NCBI RefSeq assembly: GCF_039545035.1
Contig: NZ_BAABRO010000008.1
Location: 186,001 to 250,000 of the forward strand
Length of the DNA stretch: 64,000 bases
Direction: 5' to 3'
Source of the DNA: Novipirellula caenicola
GTDB taxonomy: Bacteria > Planctomycetota > Planctomycetia > Pirellulales > Pirellulaceae
In this document: piece by piece, positions 8,046 through 16,964 of the stretch
Position numbering within the stretch: the stretch's first letter is position 1
How the letters are laid out: each line of letters begins with the position of its first letter
Program-made: the position numbers and the translations under genes
The notes under the pieces: model-generated
Told to the model about the DNA's origin: nothing
Seen by the model: only the letters and a program-made list of their open reading frames with translations
Database searches by the model: none

Positions 8046-8873
8046 ATGTACCCCAGCGAGAATGCAACGCGAATGCAGTTTAATGGAGTTCGATCAAGCT
8101 CGCGCCCGTGCGATGTTGCGCAAATGCAGCGGGGTGATTTGCTGAATCGGCGTCTTTCTGGCTTCACGCTCACTCAAGTCGCAGCGTGGGTCTTCGTTCT
8201 CGTGCCATGCCTGTGTCGCCAGGCAAACGCCGCAATCGTGGTTACCTTTGAGCTAACCGTAAACAATACCTCCGGTTCATCTGGTGACATTTTGGCGTTC
8301 GCGGCGCCGGGCAGCGATTCCCTTGGTTCTTTCCATTCGGTCTTAAAAATTAGTTCGGAAGCTCCCAATCTTGTTTTTACAGACGGTAATGGAGTGGGCG
8401 TTAACCAGGGAGGGGACATTATTGATGGCTATTTGCTCTCGTTCGCAACGCCTGAGGTGTTGGATGCTGTTGGTGGTCCCTATCGGTTCACTGGATTCAA
8501 AACGTTGACGTTGACGAGCTACCAAACAGTAAATCATGGATTCACCCTTACCGATGCCATTTCGCCAAGCGTTAGTTCAGCGAATATTGGTTCCACAACC
8601 ACTGCAGGTGATCCATCATTGGTGCATTTTGATTTAGCGAGTGCTCCCTTTACATCGCCGGTGACCCGTTTCAGCTTGATAGGTGATATGGATCGAAAGA
8701 TTGACTCTGGGTTCCAGGTGCGATCGATTACTGCCGAGTTTGTGCGTGACGCGTCCGCAGTTCCTGAGCCTACATCCGTAGCGGGTTTGGCCGTTTGTGG
8801 AGGAGTATTTCTGGTTGATCGTGTTTACCGCCGCAGAAAACGTCGTGGCCAACAAAATGGAAGCACGATGTGA
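8046..8873 (+). CDS. PEP-CTERM sorting-domain protein
   Basis: 275 residues from the ATG at 8046. The C-terminus has the full PEP-CTERM layout: VPEP, a hydrophobic helix (TSVAGLAVCGGVFLV) and a basic tail (RRRKRR), which directs exosortase-dependent export and processing. The N-terminus has a late hydrophobic signal (AAWVFVLVPCLCRQANA) preceded by RRLSGFTL, which resembles a type IV prepilin cleavage site. The middle is a Ser/Thr/Asn-rich beta-type domain of unknown function. Base composition is a little more AT-rich than its neighbours. It is convergent with the barrel/beta-helix gene, 27 bases away. Confidence 0.8.
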   Translation: MYPSENATRMQFNGVRSSSRPCDVAQMQRGDLLNRRLSGFTLTQVAAWVFVLVPCLCRQANAAIVVTFELTVNNTSGSSGDILAFAAPGSDSLGSFHSVLKISSEAPNLVFTDGNGVGVNQGGDIIDGYLLSFATPEVLDAVGGPYRFTGFKTLTLTSYQTVNHGFTLTDAISPSVSSANIGSTTTAGDPSLVHFDLASAPFTSPVTRFSLIGDMDRKIDSGFQVRSITAEFVRDASAVPEPTSVAGLAVCGGVFLVDRVYRRRKRRGQQNGSTM

Positions 8874-8900
8874 GGTTGTTCGTGGCTAGTCACCAATGCA

Positions 8901-11285
8901 TCATGGAGAGTACGTGATCGTGTCGATCTCTGTAATTTGACCTGCTGTTATTCCGTTGTCGGCAGCTAGCTCTGATTTATTGGCTGCCCCTAAAACCGTC
9001 AGGCCTGCATTTTTCTTATTGTCCAGGACGATCGTGCCATTGCCGTCATCGAGCGTATTGCCTTCGATGCGGATCGCCATGTTGCGTCCCGTCAACGCGG
9101 AACTGGCAAGAATCTCATCGGTTTGATGCGATGTGATTGAACTGTTTCGAATGGTAGCTTGCGCATCCATTTCAATACGCAGCGCATAGGCATCGATACC
9201 CCAAGTGGTTACAGAGCTTCCACGCTCACTCCAAAGCTTGCCATTGTTTTGTGCCCGCACTCCATAGGCCAGTCTACCTTCGGTCAGGATGTCGCAGGCG
9301 TTATCAAGAGTCGCCTTGGCGTCATGCAGTAGAAGAATTCCATAGCCTCCCTCGTTGGTCGTATGAATTGTGCTCCCCCCATCGAAATAAATCGTACTTC
9401 TTTCAAGAGCTGTCACCGCGTGTGAATTGACGCCATGAGTGCGGATGAGACTCGCGTTGTTGAAGTGGATGCTTGTGTCGCCGAGAGCGTGAAGCCCATA
9501 GCCCCCCAAACCGTTCGTCGTAATCGTGCTGGCGTGGTCAAACAGAATCTGGGCATTCTCCGTAGCGTATATACCGGTTCCCAGCCGCCCGTGGGTCGTA
9601 ATGCTGCTGGCATTGTCAAATTGGATATTCGTTGTGCCTGACGCTGCAATTCCATAGCCATTTCGTCCGCTCGTTGTAATGCGGCTGCCGTTGTCGAAAA
9701 GCAGCGATGCAGTATCTTGTGCAACCACGCCGTAGGCCCATCCACCGGTAGTGGTGAGCAGACTTTGGTCCATCGTAACGCTAGATGAATCTGACGCGAA
9801 AATACCGTAGGCGTCGTAGCCGCTGGTGGTGATACTGCTGTTGATCATGCGAACGTCCGACGCTCCGCCAAGTGCCAGCCCGTAGAGGTCGTCCGCGTTG
9901 GTGGTAATCGAGGTGTTCACGATACGGGCTCCGACGACGTCGATGCCAGAGATGCCCGCGTCTTCAAATGGATCGAGGATCGACAGGTTGTCAAGCATCG
10001 TGTTGTTTGCAAGCCGGATTGCAGTGTGTGTCGAATTCATGATCACCGGCCTAGCACCGTCGATGCCGCGAACGTTGGGCAATTCGATCAAACCGAGTTG
10101 CAATGTATCAATGTAGTGCGTGTAGTGATCGCCTTCGCCAAGGAGCCGCTGACCCGCTTGTAGTGTGAGTGTCTGTTGGCCGTCAAAGACGCTATCCGAA
10201 TAGAGATAGACGATGTCGCCTGATTGCGACGAGGAATGGACATCCCCGACGTTATTCAGCGGGTTTTCGAACGTGCCGTCGCCGTTCCTTGCGCGAGTTC
10301 CGTCTACATGGACAACGCGTATGTCTGTGCCGTCAGGGTTTTTGAGCCGCTCGCCAACGAAGGTAGGCGGGGCACCGATCGCTCCGCGAGCAATCATCAT
10401 GGCTGAGCGTCGCTTGACAGGATCGTTCATGCGACTTTCGACAGCGTTCGGTGAACGACGCGAACGTTTGCTTAGAAGGTCCGAGTAAAGCGTCAGTCCC
10501 ACGGTGGCCTGAGTGCCAAAGTAGTTGTCGGTTTGAACGCCAACATCGACTTCGAAACTATCTTGAAATTTGGCATTCAGCCGAGCTGAAACTCCGCAGA
10601 TATCATCCAGCTCGGGATTGTCAAATGCATAAATACCGCCGTATCCGCTGACGGCCACCCCTTCGATGAAACCATCCATCAACCTCAGTCGGCTGCCAAG
10701 TTCGAGGTCCATTCCACACAGGGACTGTTCGATTTGCGTTTGCTGGTTGTAAATGTATCCGTACTGTAAATAGTTTTGTTCGAACACAAACAACCTCTCG
10801 CCTGCTTCGGCAACGCTCGATGGTGCCGTTGACAAAATGCTGCGTCGATCGCCAAACGGAAAGTAGTAATTGTTACGCACTTCGAGCCGGCTGCCTAAGA
10901 ACTCAAAGCCAAATCCAACCTGATTGTATTTGGCGTAGGGCGTGCCACGTTGGTCCGTGAACAAGTTGATGCCCCAGATTGCATCGGACTCGTCAAGGTA
11001 ACCTCGCAGTCCGAGGCCGAGATTGAAGCCTACGTCCGACGAGCGGTGGCCGTGAAGCAGACGCCCGTCGATGAAAAACATGCTCTCGCGAGTGCCCCTT
11101 GGGATAAAGGCTCGCAGGTCCGAGTAGCCTTCCGCGACACCGTTCTCCAGCGACTGAGTGTGGACACCCAGTCGGCTCGAAAAGCTCTGTGCACACGAAA
11201 CCGATTTTCCGCACAGCGAAAAGAGCAGAATCGTGAGACACGATGCAAATCGATAATGGGGGCAAGGCGTGAGCAAGAAACACAT
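8901..11285 (-). CDS. Inverse-autotransporter-like barrel with beta-helix repeats
   Basis: 794 residues. A signal peptide covers ~1-32 (LTILLFSLCGKSVSCAQ). Residues ~35-285 alternate in the manner of an intimin/invasin-type outer-membrane barrel (VGFNLGLGLRGYLDE, WGINLFTDQRGTPYAKYNQV, LEVRNNYYFPFGDRRS, ATVGLTLYSDLL). Residues ~300-430 carry a DUF1565-like right-handed beta-helix lead-in (GDIVYLYSDSVFDGQQTLTL). Then about nine degenerate 26-residue units follow, with the pattern ITTxGxxxYGIxAxxxxxIxFDNASS. The C-terminal ~80 residues lack the repeat. Likely a surface protein whose passenger is a beta-helix; the ligand is unknown. Both halves are inferred from pattern, without a profile search. 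Confidence 0.75.
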   Translation of the reverse strand: MCFLLTPCPHYRFASCLTILLFSLCGKSVSCAQSFSSRLGVHTQSLENGVAEGYSDLRAFIPRGTRESMFFIDGRLLHGHRSSDVGFNLGLGLRGYLDESDAIWGINLFTDQRGTPYAKYNQVGFGFEFLGSRLEVRNNYYFPFGDRRSILSTAPSSVAEAGERLFVFEQNYLQYGYIYNQQTQIEQSLCGMDLELGSRLRLMDGFIEGVAVSGYGGIYAFDNPELDDICGVSARLNAKFQDSFEVDVGVQTDNYFGTQATVGLTLYSDLLSKRSRRSPNAVESRMNDPVKRRSAMMIARGAIGAPPTFVGERLKNPDGTDIRVVHVDGTRARNGDGTFENPLNNVGDVHSSSQSGDIVYLYSDSVFDGQQTLTLQAGQRLLGEGDHYTHYIDTLQLGLIELPNVRGIDGARPVIMNSTHTAIRLANNTMLDNLSILDPFEDAGISGIDVVGARIVNTSITTNADDLYGLALGGASDVRMINSSITTSGYDAYGIFASDSSSVTMDQSLLTTTGGWAYGVVAQDTASLLFDNGSRITTSGRNGYGIAASGTTNIQFDNASSITTHGRLGTGIYATENAQILFDHASTITTNGLGGYGLHALGDTSIHFNNASLIRTHGVNSHAVTALERSTIYFDGGSTIHTTNEGGYGILLLHDAKATLDNACDILTEGRLAYGVRAQNNGKLWSERGSSVTTWGIDAYALRIEMDAQATIRNSSITSHQTDEILASSALTGRNMAIRIEGNTLDDGNGTIVLDNKKNAGLTVLGAANKSELAADNGITAGQITEIDTITYSP

Positions 11286-12008
11286 CCCTCATGATGCCGC
11301 TCGACGAGCGAGCGCCGTTTTGGGCCCCACGCTAGGGATCGTGCAAAGACGACCTGAACTGAAGCGACCCGACTTCGGATTGAGCCAAAACCAACAGAGG
11401 GGTGTCGTTGTTGATGGTTATGCTTGTATTACTCAGCAGCGGTTCCGGCCAGGATGGTGAACGTTTGCTTTCAGCGGCAAGCCGCATTCGCCGAAGCCCT
11501 GTTGGCGTGGAAAAGCCGGTCCGTCGAGTGGAATCAGTGATAACGATCATTCGGTCCGCTTGGCGGAGTGATCTGCTGTTGGTATCCGCGTAAATTTGTT
11601 CGGGATTTGACGAATGTCATGTCGTCGATTGGGGCTTTTTGATCGATCATGGCAGTTGCTTTGGCGGGGCGTCGGTACGCTGAGTGTGACGCTGCGCTCG
11701 TTTGCCGATGGGATCACGAAGGCGAGTGGGCTGTTTACGCTGCGTTGATGGGCGACGAGATCGTGCAAATCGAGGTTCAGCGGGGGCGATCCCCCGGCGT
11801 TTCGCTTGCGGCCCTGGCCCATGGCTGACCATTCGAGGGGGGATGCATTCTGCCGATTCTGAGGGATGGAAGAAGCCATGGTCGTTCGTGCCGTCGCACG
11901 GTCGTGCACAGTGGCAAGAGAACGCGGCGGGGGTGATGCGTCGCGTTTAAAAAAATCTTGAATTGACTTCCTCTGGACGATTTCGCTTACGTTCGTTCCA
12001 CTCTTGGC
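11286..12008. other. 723-bp intergenic gap, no gene recognised
   Basis: It lies between the divergent barrel/beta-helix and ABC-F genes. Open frames on both strands (for example 11547-12098 on the minus strand) are Arg/Ser/Pro-rich with no recognisable motif, and the longest overlaps the ABC-F start. No hairpin family seen elsewhere in the window recurs here. Promoters for both flanking genes are expected; a decayed gene cannot be excluded. Confidence 0.5.
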
Positions 12009-13841
12009 ATGACGCTTATATCGATTGATAACCTGACGATTGGCTTTCGCGGCCCTTCCCTGCTCGACTCGGTTTCCGCCAAGATCGAGATGGGGCAACG
12101 TATTGGACTTCTTGGTCGCAACGGCGCGGGAAAAACCACGCTAATGCGTATTTTGACCGGCGACGTTGTGCCTGACAGCGGTTCGGTCACGCTCCGCTCG
12201 GGCGCTCGCGTGGCAAGGCTCTCGCAAGAGGTGCCTCGCGATTGGAAAGGGACCATCAAGTCGATCGTGCTGGGTGAAAGCGAAGCTGAAAAGACCGGCG
12301 CGGATGCACTGGATTACGAAGAGGCGTGGAAGATCGAGCATGCCGCCGATTCCACACTGTCGCGAATGCAGTTGGATCCTGACGCCGATTTTCAAACGCT
12401 GTCCAGTGGACTGAAGCGTCGTGTGTTGTTGGCGCGGGCCATCTCGCGAAGTCCAGATGTGTTGTTGCTCGATGAGCCGACGAACCATTTGGACATCGCT
12501 TCGATCCTCTGGCTCGAGGATTTTTTGAGCCGCTGGGAAAAAACGCTGATCTTCGTCACCCACGACCGCTCCTTCCTGCAGAATCTCGCCACGCGAATTT
12601 GGGAGATCGATCGTGGCCGGTTGTTCGATTGGTCCTGCGACTACCAGACCTTTCTGCAGCGCAAAGAGCAGGCCTTGGCAGCGGAAGAAAAACAGAACGC
12701 GCTGTTCGATAAGAAATTGGCCGAAGAAGAAGCTTGGATCCGCCAAGGCATCAAGGCACGTCGAACGCGAAACGAAGGTCGCGTCCGTGCACTCAAAGCA
12801 ATGCGTCAAAACCGTAGTGAGCGACGGACCGGAGAAGGCAAGGCGAAGCTGAATCTGCAAGAGGCTCAGCGTAGCGGGGCGCTGGTTGCGCAGCTCAAGG
12901 ACGTTTCGTTTTCGTACGAAGACAAGCCCATTTTGAACCAGTTTTCGACGACGATCATGCGTGGTGACAAGCTCGGGATCATCGGTCGCAACGGGGCTGG
13001 GAAAACGACGCTTCTGAAATTGTTGCTTGGACAACTCGATCCTCAGCAAGGCAACGTCCGGCTTGGTACCAATCTGAAAATTGCCTACTTCGATCAATTG
13101 CGAGACACGCTTGATCCGGAAAAGACCGTGCAAGAGTGTGTTGGTGACGGCGGCAATCAGATTCAGGTTGGCGACAAGACCAAGCATATTGTCGGCTACT
13201 TGCAGGATTTTCTCTTTACCCCCGAGCGTGCTCGTACCCAAATCAAGTTTTTGTCTGGTGGCGAACGCAATCGTGCCCTGTTGGCTCGATTGATGACCCA
13301 GCCGGCCAACGTCATCGTGTTAGACGAACCGACGAATGACCTCGATTCGGAAACGCTCGAAATGCTTGAAGAGCAACTCGTCGAATTCGCGGGAACGGTG
13401 TTGATGGTCAGCCACGATCGAACGTTCTTGAATAACGTGGTGACCAGCACGATTGTGTTCGAAGACGATGGCGTCAACGAATACGTCGGTGGTTACGACG
13501 ATTGGCAAGCGGCTGTGGCGCGGCGCCGCGAGAGCGAGAAACAGATCGTCGATTCCGCGAAAAGCGAGAGTAAGAGCGAGGTCAAAAAAGAGTCGTCCGG
13601 ATCGAAACCGGCCAAGCCTGCGGCGAAAAAGTTGTCGTTCAAGGACAAACACGAGCTCGAGCAGTTGCCCGGCCGCATCGAAAAGCTTGAAGCCGAAATT
13701 GCCGTGTACCACGAGCGGATGGCCGATCCAACGTTCTATCAAAAAGGCGGAGCCGAGATCGCAAAGGTCAGCGGCGAGTTGGCCGAGCTGGAACAACAGC
13801 TCGCTACCGCGTTTGAGCGATGGGAAGAACTGGAAGGCTAG
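12009..13841 (+). CDS. ABC-F family ATPase, Uup-like
   Basis: 610 residues with two ABC domains and no membrane segments. The first Walker A is GLLGRNGAGKTTL (~34-46), signature LSSGLKRRVLLARA and Walker B LLLDEPTNHLD. The second is GIIGRNGAGKTTL (~323-335), signature LSGGERNRALLARL and Walker B VIVLDEPTNDLD. An acidic/basic linker (~515-545, KSESKSEVKKESS) leads to a C-terminal coiled coil (~550-610, LPGRIEKLEAEIAVYHERM), the layout of Uup. ABC-F proteins act on ribosomes or, for Uup, on branched DNA and transposon excision. The Uup subgroup is favoured by the C-terminal domain. Confidence 0.92.
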   Translation: MTLISIDNLTIGFRGPSLLDSVSAKIEMGQRIGLLGRNGAGKTTLMRILTGDVVPDSGSVTLRSGARVARLSQEVPRDWKGTIKSIVLGESEAEKTGADALDYEEAWKIEHAADSTLSRMQLDPDADFQTLSSGLKRRVLLARAISRSPDVLLLDEPTNHLDIASILWLEDFLSRWEKTLIFVTHDRSFLQNLATRIWEIDRGRLFDWSCDYQTFLQRKEQALAAEEKQNALFDKKLAEEEAWIRQGIKARRTRNEGRVRALKAMRQNRSERRTGEGKAKLNLQEAQRSGALVAQLKDVSFSYEDKPILNQFSTTIMRGDKLGIIGRNGAGKTTLLKLLLGQLDPQQGNVRLGTNLKIAYFDQLRDTLDPEKTVQECVGDGGNQIQVGDKTKHIVGYLQDFLFTPERARTQIKFLSGGERNRALLARLMTQPANVIVLDEPTNDLDSETLEMLEEQLVEFAGTVLMVSHDRTFLNNVVTSTIVFEDDGVNEYVGGYDDWQAAVARRRESEKQIVDSAKSESKSEVKKESSGSKPAKPAAKKLSFKDKHELEQLPGRIEKLEAEIAVYHERMADPTFYQKGGAEIAKVSGELAELEQQLATAFERWEELEG

Positions 13842-13925
13842 TGATCCGAAGTACCAAGGTAGCCCGCAACTCGCTGTGAGCCTGCGATCGATCCAGTCAT
13901 ATCGGGTTTGGCCTTGGCGTTTTAT

Positions 13926-14130
13926 TCGTACGATGGACTTCCTAGTCCGTCGAATGCGGTATTGACGGACTAGAAAGTCCATCATACACCCCTTGCCGCA
14001 GGAAACTTCATTGAATCAACAAGCCGTCAAGACTTTCGGCAGCATGGCATAACCCATTGGGAATTCGAAATTCTTCACGAATTCCGCTACCAAGTTTCCG
14101 CCTCGGATACGTTCTCAGACAGTGCCTAGC
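13926..14130. repeat. Composite hairpin repeat, copy A
   Basis: About 205 bp that recurs at 18247-18572. It opens with a 19-bp near-perfect inverted repeat (ATGGACTTCCTAGTCCGTC and its partner, one mismatch) separated by 12 bases. Later it contains GGAATTCG / CGAATTCC, an 8-bp perfect inverted repeat, and ends at ACAGTGCCTAGC. This copy is uninterrupted and gives the ancestral layout. It is non-coding and sits between convergent genes. Confidence 0.85.
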
Positions 14131-14223
14131 CGGGTGGTTTTCTTAGAGGCGCGGCGTGGGGCCTCACCCGGTCAAAATCGAACGCTTTGCTCGCTGTAAC
14201 CGGACGGGCCCCGCGCCGCGAAC

Positions 14224-14248
14224 GCTACCCAAAGTAGATGGCATTGAG
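14224..14248. repeat. 25-bp dispersed repeat, copy 1
   Basis: A 25-base stretch beginning GCTACCCAAAGTAGATGGCA is identical to 58435-58459; both copies are preceded by GCGCCGC. It contains CTACCCAAAGTAG, a small hairpin (CTAC/GTAG). Probably the core of another short repeat family. Confidence 0.75.
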
Positions 14249-14282
14249 CTGCCGCCCGGCGGTTGGCCCCGGAACGCGATTG

Positions 14283-15644
14283 CTAGGACTGCGGCCTCCG
14301 CTGTTTTTTGAAGCGTTCGTCATGCGACAGATGGGGATCGATCGTCACGCGGATGGGGATCTGTTTGGCCGTCAAATGGTGCCGACAATGCCGCCGTACG
14401 GCCTGGGTTAATTCTTTTGCAGAAGGCTCGTGTCCAACAACCAGTTTGACGCGAGCGCAGACGATCATTCCCATGATCGCATTGTCTTCGCCGTAAACGG
14501 TTGCCGTATCGACTTGCGGCATCATTTCGATCACCGCTTCGACTTCGGCGGGATAGACTTTTTCGCCTCCCACGTTAATGATCTCGCCACCTCGCCCGAG
14601 CACTTTGAAGTACTCACCATCGACCTGGACCGCATCTCCGGTAATGAACCAACCGTCGTCGCTGAACGGAGATGCCGCATTGAGATAGCCGAGCATCGTG
14701 GAATGTGATTTGATTTGCAGGACGTTATCCACCACACGTGTTTCAACTCCATCGCCGCCAAGCTTCATCCACAGCGACGATGAGTCTTTGGATTTGGATC
14801 TCAAAATGCCGACTTCGGACAACCCGTAGGTTTGTTTGAATTGCACGTGCGGAAGTTTTTCGTTCAGCACGGCTAGGATGTGTGGCGACATCGGTTCGGT
14901 GCCATAGGTAATCATTTGCAGCGAACGGAGGTCGTATTCCTGCCACGCTGAACGCATCAATAGCAGTTTCAGGAATGTGGGTGAGGTGGGAAGCAGCTGA
15001 ACAGCGAAGTCTTGGATCGCCGATAGCACCGCTTCGGCAGACCGATTGGAAGGGACCACGACGCATCCGCCGCTGCCCAGCGTATGCAGGATCGTATTCA
15101 GACCGCCGATGTGATCAAAAAGCAAGAAGGCCAGCGTTCGAAGTGGTCGTCCAGCGATGCGAAATTTATCGAGCAGCCGAGTGAAGTCGTGGACCGCCGC
15201 TTTAGGCTCGCCGGTCGACCCCGATGAAAACAAAACCAGCCCCGGATGCGAGACGGACTTCAATTTGGCGTACAGCGGATGCTCGGTCGCCGCCGTGCTG
15301 TGGAGCTTATGGATCGAGATTGATTCGTCACGAGTGATCTCGATTGCAACCTCGCAGCGGGCGAGTTGTTCATAGGTGTGGCGTTTGTTTCGCAGCGATT
15401 CCGACATCGGGACGATGATGGCACCACGCTGGATCAACGCGAGCAGCGCGGCGACGCCGTGTGGTGAAAAATCGGCGACCAGGGTGGTTGCGGTTCCTGC
15501 GTGAACGGCCTGTTCACTGAGTCGAGTGTCCCACTGGCCAATGGCGTCGAGCAACCAAGCATACGAGAACGATTGTCCCTGCCAAACGATGGCGTCATTG
15601 TCCGAGACTTGGCGAAAACGTTCTTGTAGAAAGCGTGTCGGCAT
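14283..15644 (-). CDS. AMP-dependent acyl ligase (adenylate-forming)
   Basis: 453 residues, shorter than typical acyl-CoA synthetases (500-560) and trimmed at the N-terminus. Core motifs: P-loop LFSSGSTGEPKAAVHD (~136-151), A5 YGLSEVG, hinge/A8 TGDAVQVDGEYFKVLGRG with EIINVGGEKVYPAEVE. The C-terminal lysine region reads HDERFKKQRRP instead of the common R-T-x-x-G-K. It activates a carboxylic acid as acyl-AMP; the acceptor may be the ACP encoded two genes upstream. Third gene of the ACP-SDR-ligase operon, 16 bases after the SDR stop. The acid substrate is unknown. Confidence 0.88.
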   Translation of the reverse strand: MPTRFLQERFRQVSDNDAIVWQGQSFSYAWLLDAIGQWDTRLSEQAVHAGTATTLVADFSPHGVAALLALIQRGAIIVPMSESLRNKRHTYEQLARCEVAIEITRDESISIHKLHSTAATEHPLYAKLKSVSHPGLVLFSSGSTGEPKAAVHDFTRLLDKFRIAGRPLRTLAFLLFDHIGGLNTILHTLGSGGCVVVPSNRSAEAVLSAIQDFAVQLLPTSPTFLKLLLMRSAWQEYDLRSLQMITYGTEPMSPHILAVLNEKLPHVQFKQTYGLSEVGILRSKSKDSSSLWMKLGGDGVETRVVDNVLQIKSHSTMLGYLNAASPFSDDGWFITGDAVQVDGEYFKVLGRGGEIINVGGEKVYPAEVEAVIEMMPQVDTATVYGEDNAIMGMIVCARVKLVVGHEPSAKELTQAVRRHCRHHLTAKQIPIRVTIDPHLSHDERFKKQRRPQS

Positions 15645-15660
15645 TGGGGGGGTGGCAGGC

Positions 15661-16398
15661 TTACACGCCGCCTAGGTAGATGATTTGTCCAGTGATGAAA
15701 TCGCTTTCCGGGCGAAGGAAAAATTCGACAACGTTGTAAACATCCTCGGCGGTCCCGAGTCGCTTGATGGCTTGGCGGTCGATCAATTGGTCAACTTTTT
15801 TCGCAGGCACACCACGTATCAAATCGGTTTCGATTGGCGACGGGCCTACGGCATTGACGGTGATTCCGGAACTGGCAAATTCGCGAGCGAGGACTTCGGT
15901 CAGGCTGACCACGGCGGCCTTGGACGCTGCGTAGGCCGATTCGCCCTCGAGCTTCAGCGGTGCTGCCACACTTGCCATGTTGACGATGCGGCCGCTGCGA
16001 TTGGCAAGCATCAGTTTGGCGGCTTCCTGGCAAAACAAAAAGGTGCCGATCACGTTGGTTTCAAAAACCGATCGCACGGATTCAATCGGCGTTAGCAGGC
16101 TGTGGTTCATCGATGCGATCCCCGCATTGTTGATCAGCGCGTCCAGCCGGCCATGTTGCTGTTTGATCTCGTGAAACAGTTGGCGAACCGCCGATTCATC
16201 GGACACGTCCACGCGGTGGTGGGTGTAGCGATGAGAGGAGTCGGCGGCAATTCCTTCGGGCATCGCGGCACTGCGGCTGCAGCCAATCACGATGTCACCG
16301 CCGGACAAGAATCGCTCGGCCAGATGACGTCCGATGCCTCGGCTTGTCCCGGTGATCAGGACGATGCGTTCATTTTGCGGGGGCGCTGGGTTAGTCAT
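15661..16398 (-). CDS. Short-chain dehydrogenase/reductase, FabG-like
   Basis: 245 residues from the ATG at 16398. Cofactor motif TGTSRGIG (~14-21), LINNAGI, the catalytic Ser in NMASVAA, YAASK for the Tyr-x3-Lys pair, and the C-terminal FITGQIIYLGGV typical of 3-oxoacyl-ACP reductases. The first eight bases of the gene (ATGACTAA) contain the ACP stop codon, so the two are translationally coupled; that also decides the start over an in-frame TTG further upstream. By family and context it reduces a keto group on an ACP-bound acyl chain, but this step is inferred. Confidence 0.9.
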   Translation of the reverse strand: MTNPAPPQNERIVLITGTSRGIGRHLAERFLSGGDIVIGCSRSAAMPEGIAADSSHRYTHHRVDVSDESAVRQLFHEIKQQHGRLDALINNAGIASMNHSLLTPIESVRSVFETNVIGTFLFCQEAAKLMLANRSGRIVNMASVAAPLKLEGESAYAASKAAVVSLTEVLAREFASSGITVNAVGPSPIETDLIRGVPAKKVDQLIDRQAIKRLGTAEDVYNVVEFFLRPESDFITGQIIYLGGV

Positions 16399-16699
16399 CG
16401 GTGGATGTTTCAACGACTTTGGTCGCGAAAGCGACAAGCGTGGCGACGTTCTTGAACGGGCTGCGTGTTTCGGACATCGCTTTTTCGTCGGACAAACGGA
16501 TCGGCCGGCCGAAGGATTCCGACAGCGAGGTTTCCAGATTCACCAACAGCGTCACCATCTCGATGGAATCGAGTGAGCTTCGCGAACCAACCAGCGGCGT
16601 GCCAGGATCAAAATCCAGCTGCTGTTCCTCCGGCCGTTCGTCGTTGAGGTCCTGAAAAACAGCGGCAAAGATTTCGGTAATTTTCTCGCTGGAATTCAT
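16391..16699 (-). CDS. Acyl carrier protein-like protein
   Basis: 102 residues from the ATG at 16699, longer than the ~78 of housekeeping AcpP. The phosphopantetheine site is SSLDSIEMVTLLVNLE, with the Asp-Ser pair intact near residue 47, in a helix-II setting. It is acidic overall, with extra sequence at both ends. It heads a three-gene run with a reductase and an AMP-ligase and overlaps the reductase by eight bases. This context suggests a dedicated carrier for a small specialised acyl pathway, not general fatty-acid synthesis. Confidence 0.85.
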   Translation of the reverse strand: MNSSEKITEIFAAVFQDLNDERPEEQQLDFDPGTPLVGSRSSLDSIEMVTLLVNLETSLSESFGRPIRLSDEKAMSETRSPFKNVATLVAFATKVVETSTDD

Positions 16700-16964
16700 G
16701 ACTCGGTGGATCGGCAACAAAACAAGAAGGGGGGCACCCTTTAGCTAAAGGAACAAACGCGGTGAGGAAGTTCCACGCCGCGCCCCTCAGTCTAGTTGTA
16801 TCCGCCTCAGCTTGAAATTGGGGGCCGAGTAGGCCGCTCAGTCTTCTCGCCGGCATTCATAAACGCGTCCGGTCCACCGTTTCCGACGGGGGAGTGCTTC
16901 CTCGCTGCGAATGCTGTGTTGCAGCTTCGGGGTTTGGGCCCGCGAAGGGGGGCGTCGCAAGGCA

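Larger units (their letters stand above)
13842..14282. other. Convergent gap filled by repeats
   Basis: 441 bases between the ends of the ABC-F and AMP-ligase genes. It holds copy A of the composite repeat (13926-14130) and, at 14224-14248, a 25-bp sequence found again at 58435-58459. No gene is seen. Confidence 0.7.

Noticed and set aside
11547-12098. Possible leftward 183-residue gene in the 723-bp gap
   Set aside because: Arg/Ser/Pro-rich, no domain, and it runs 90 bases into the start of the ABC-F gene on the other strand.
12141-13241. 366-codon minus-strand frame under the ABC-F gene
   Set aside because: Fully antisense to a gene with clear Walker motifs; a shadow of its codon usage.
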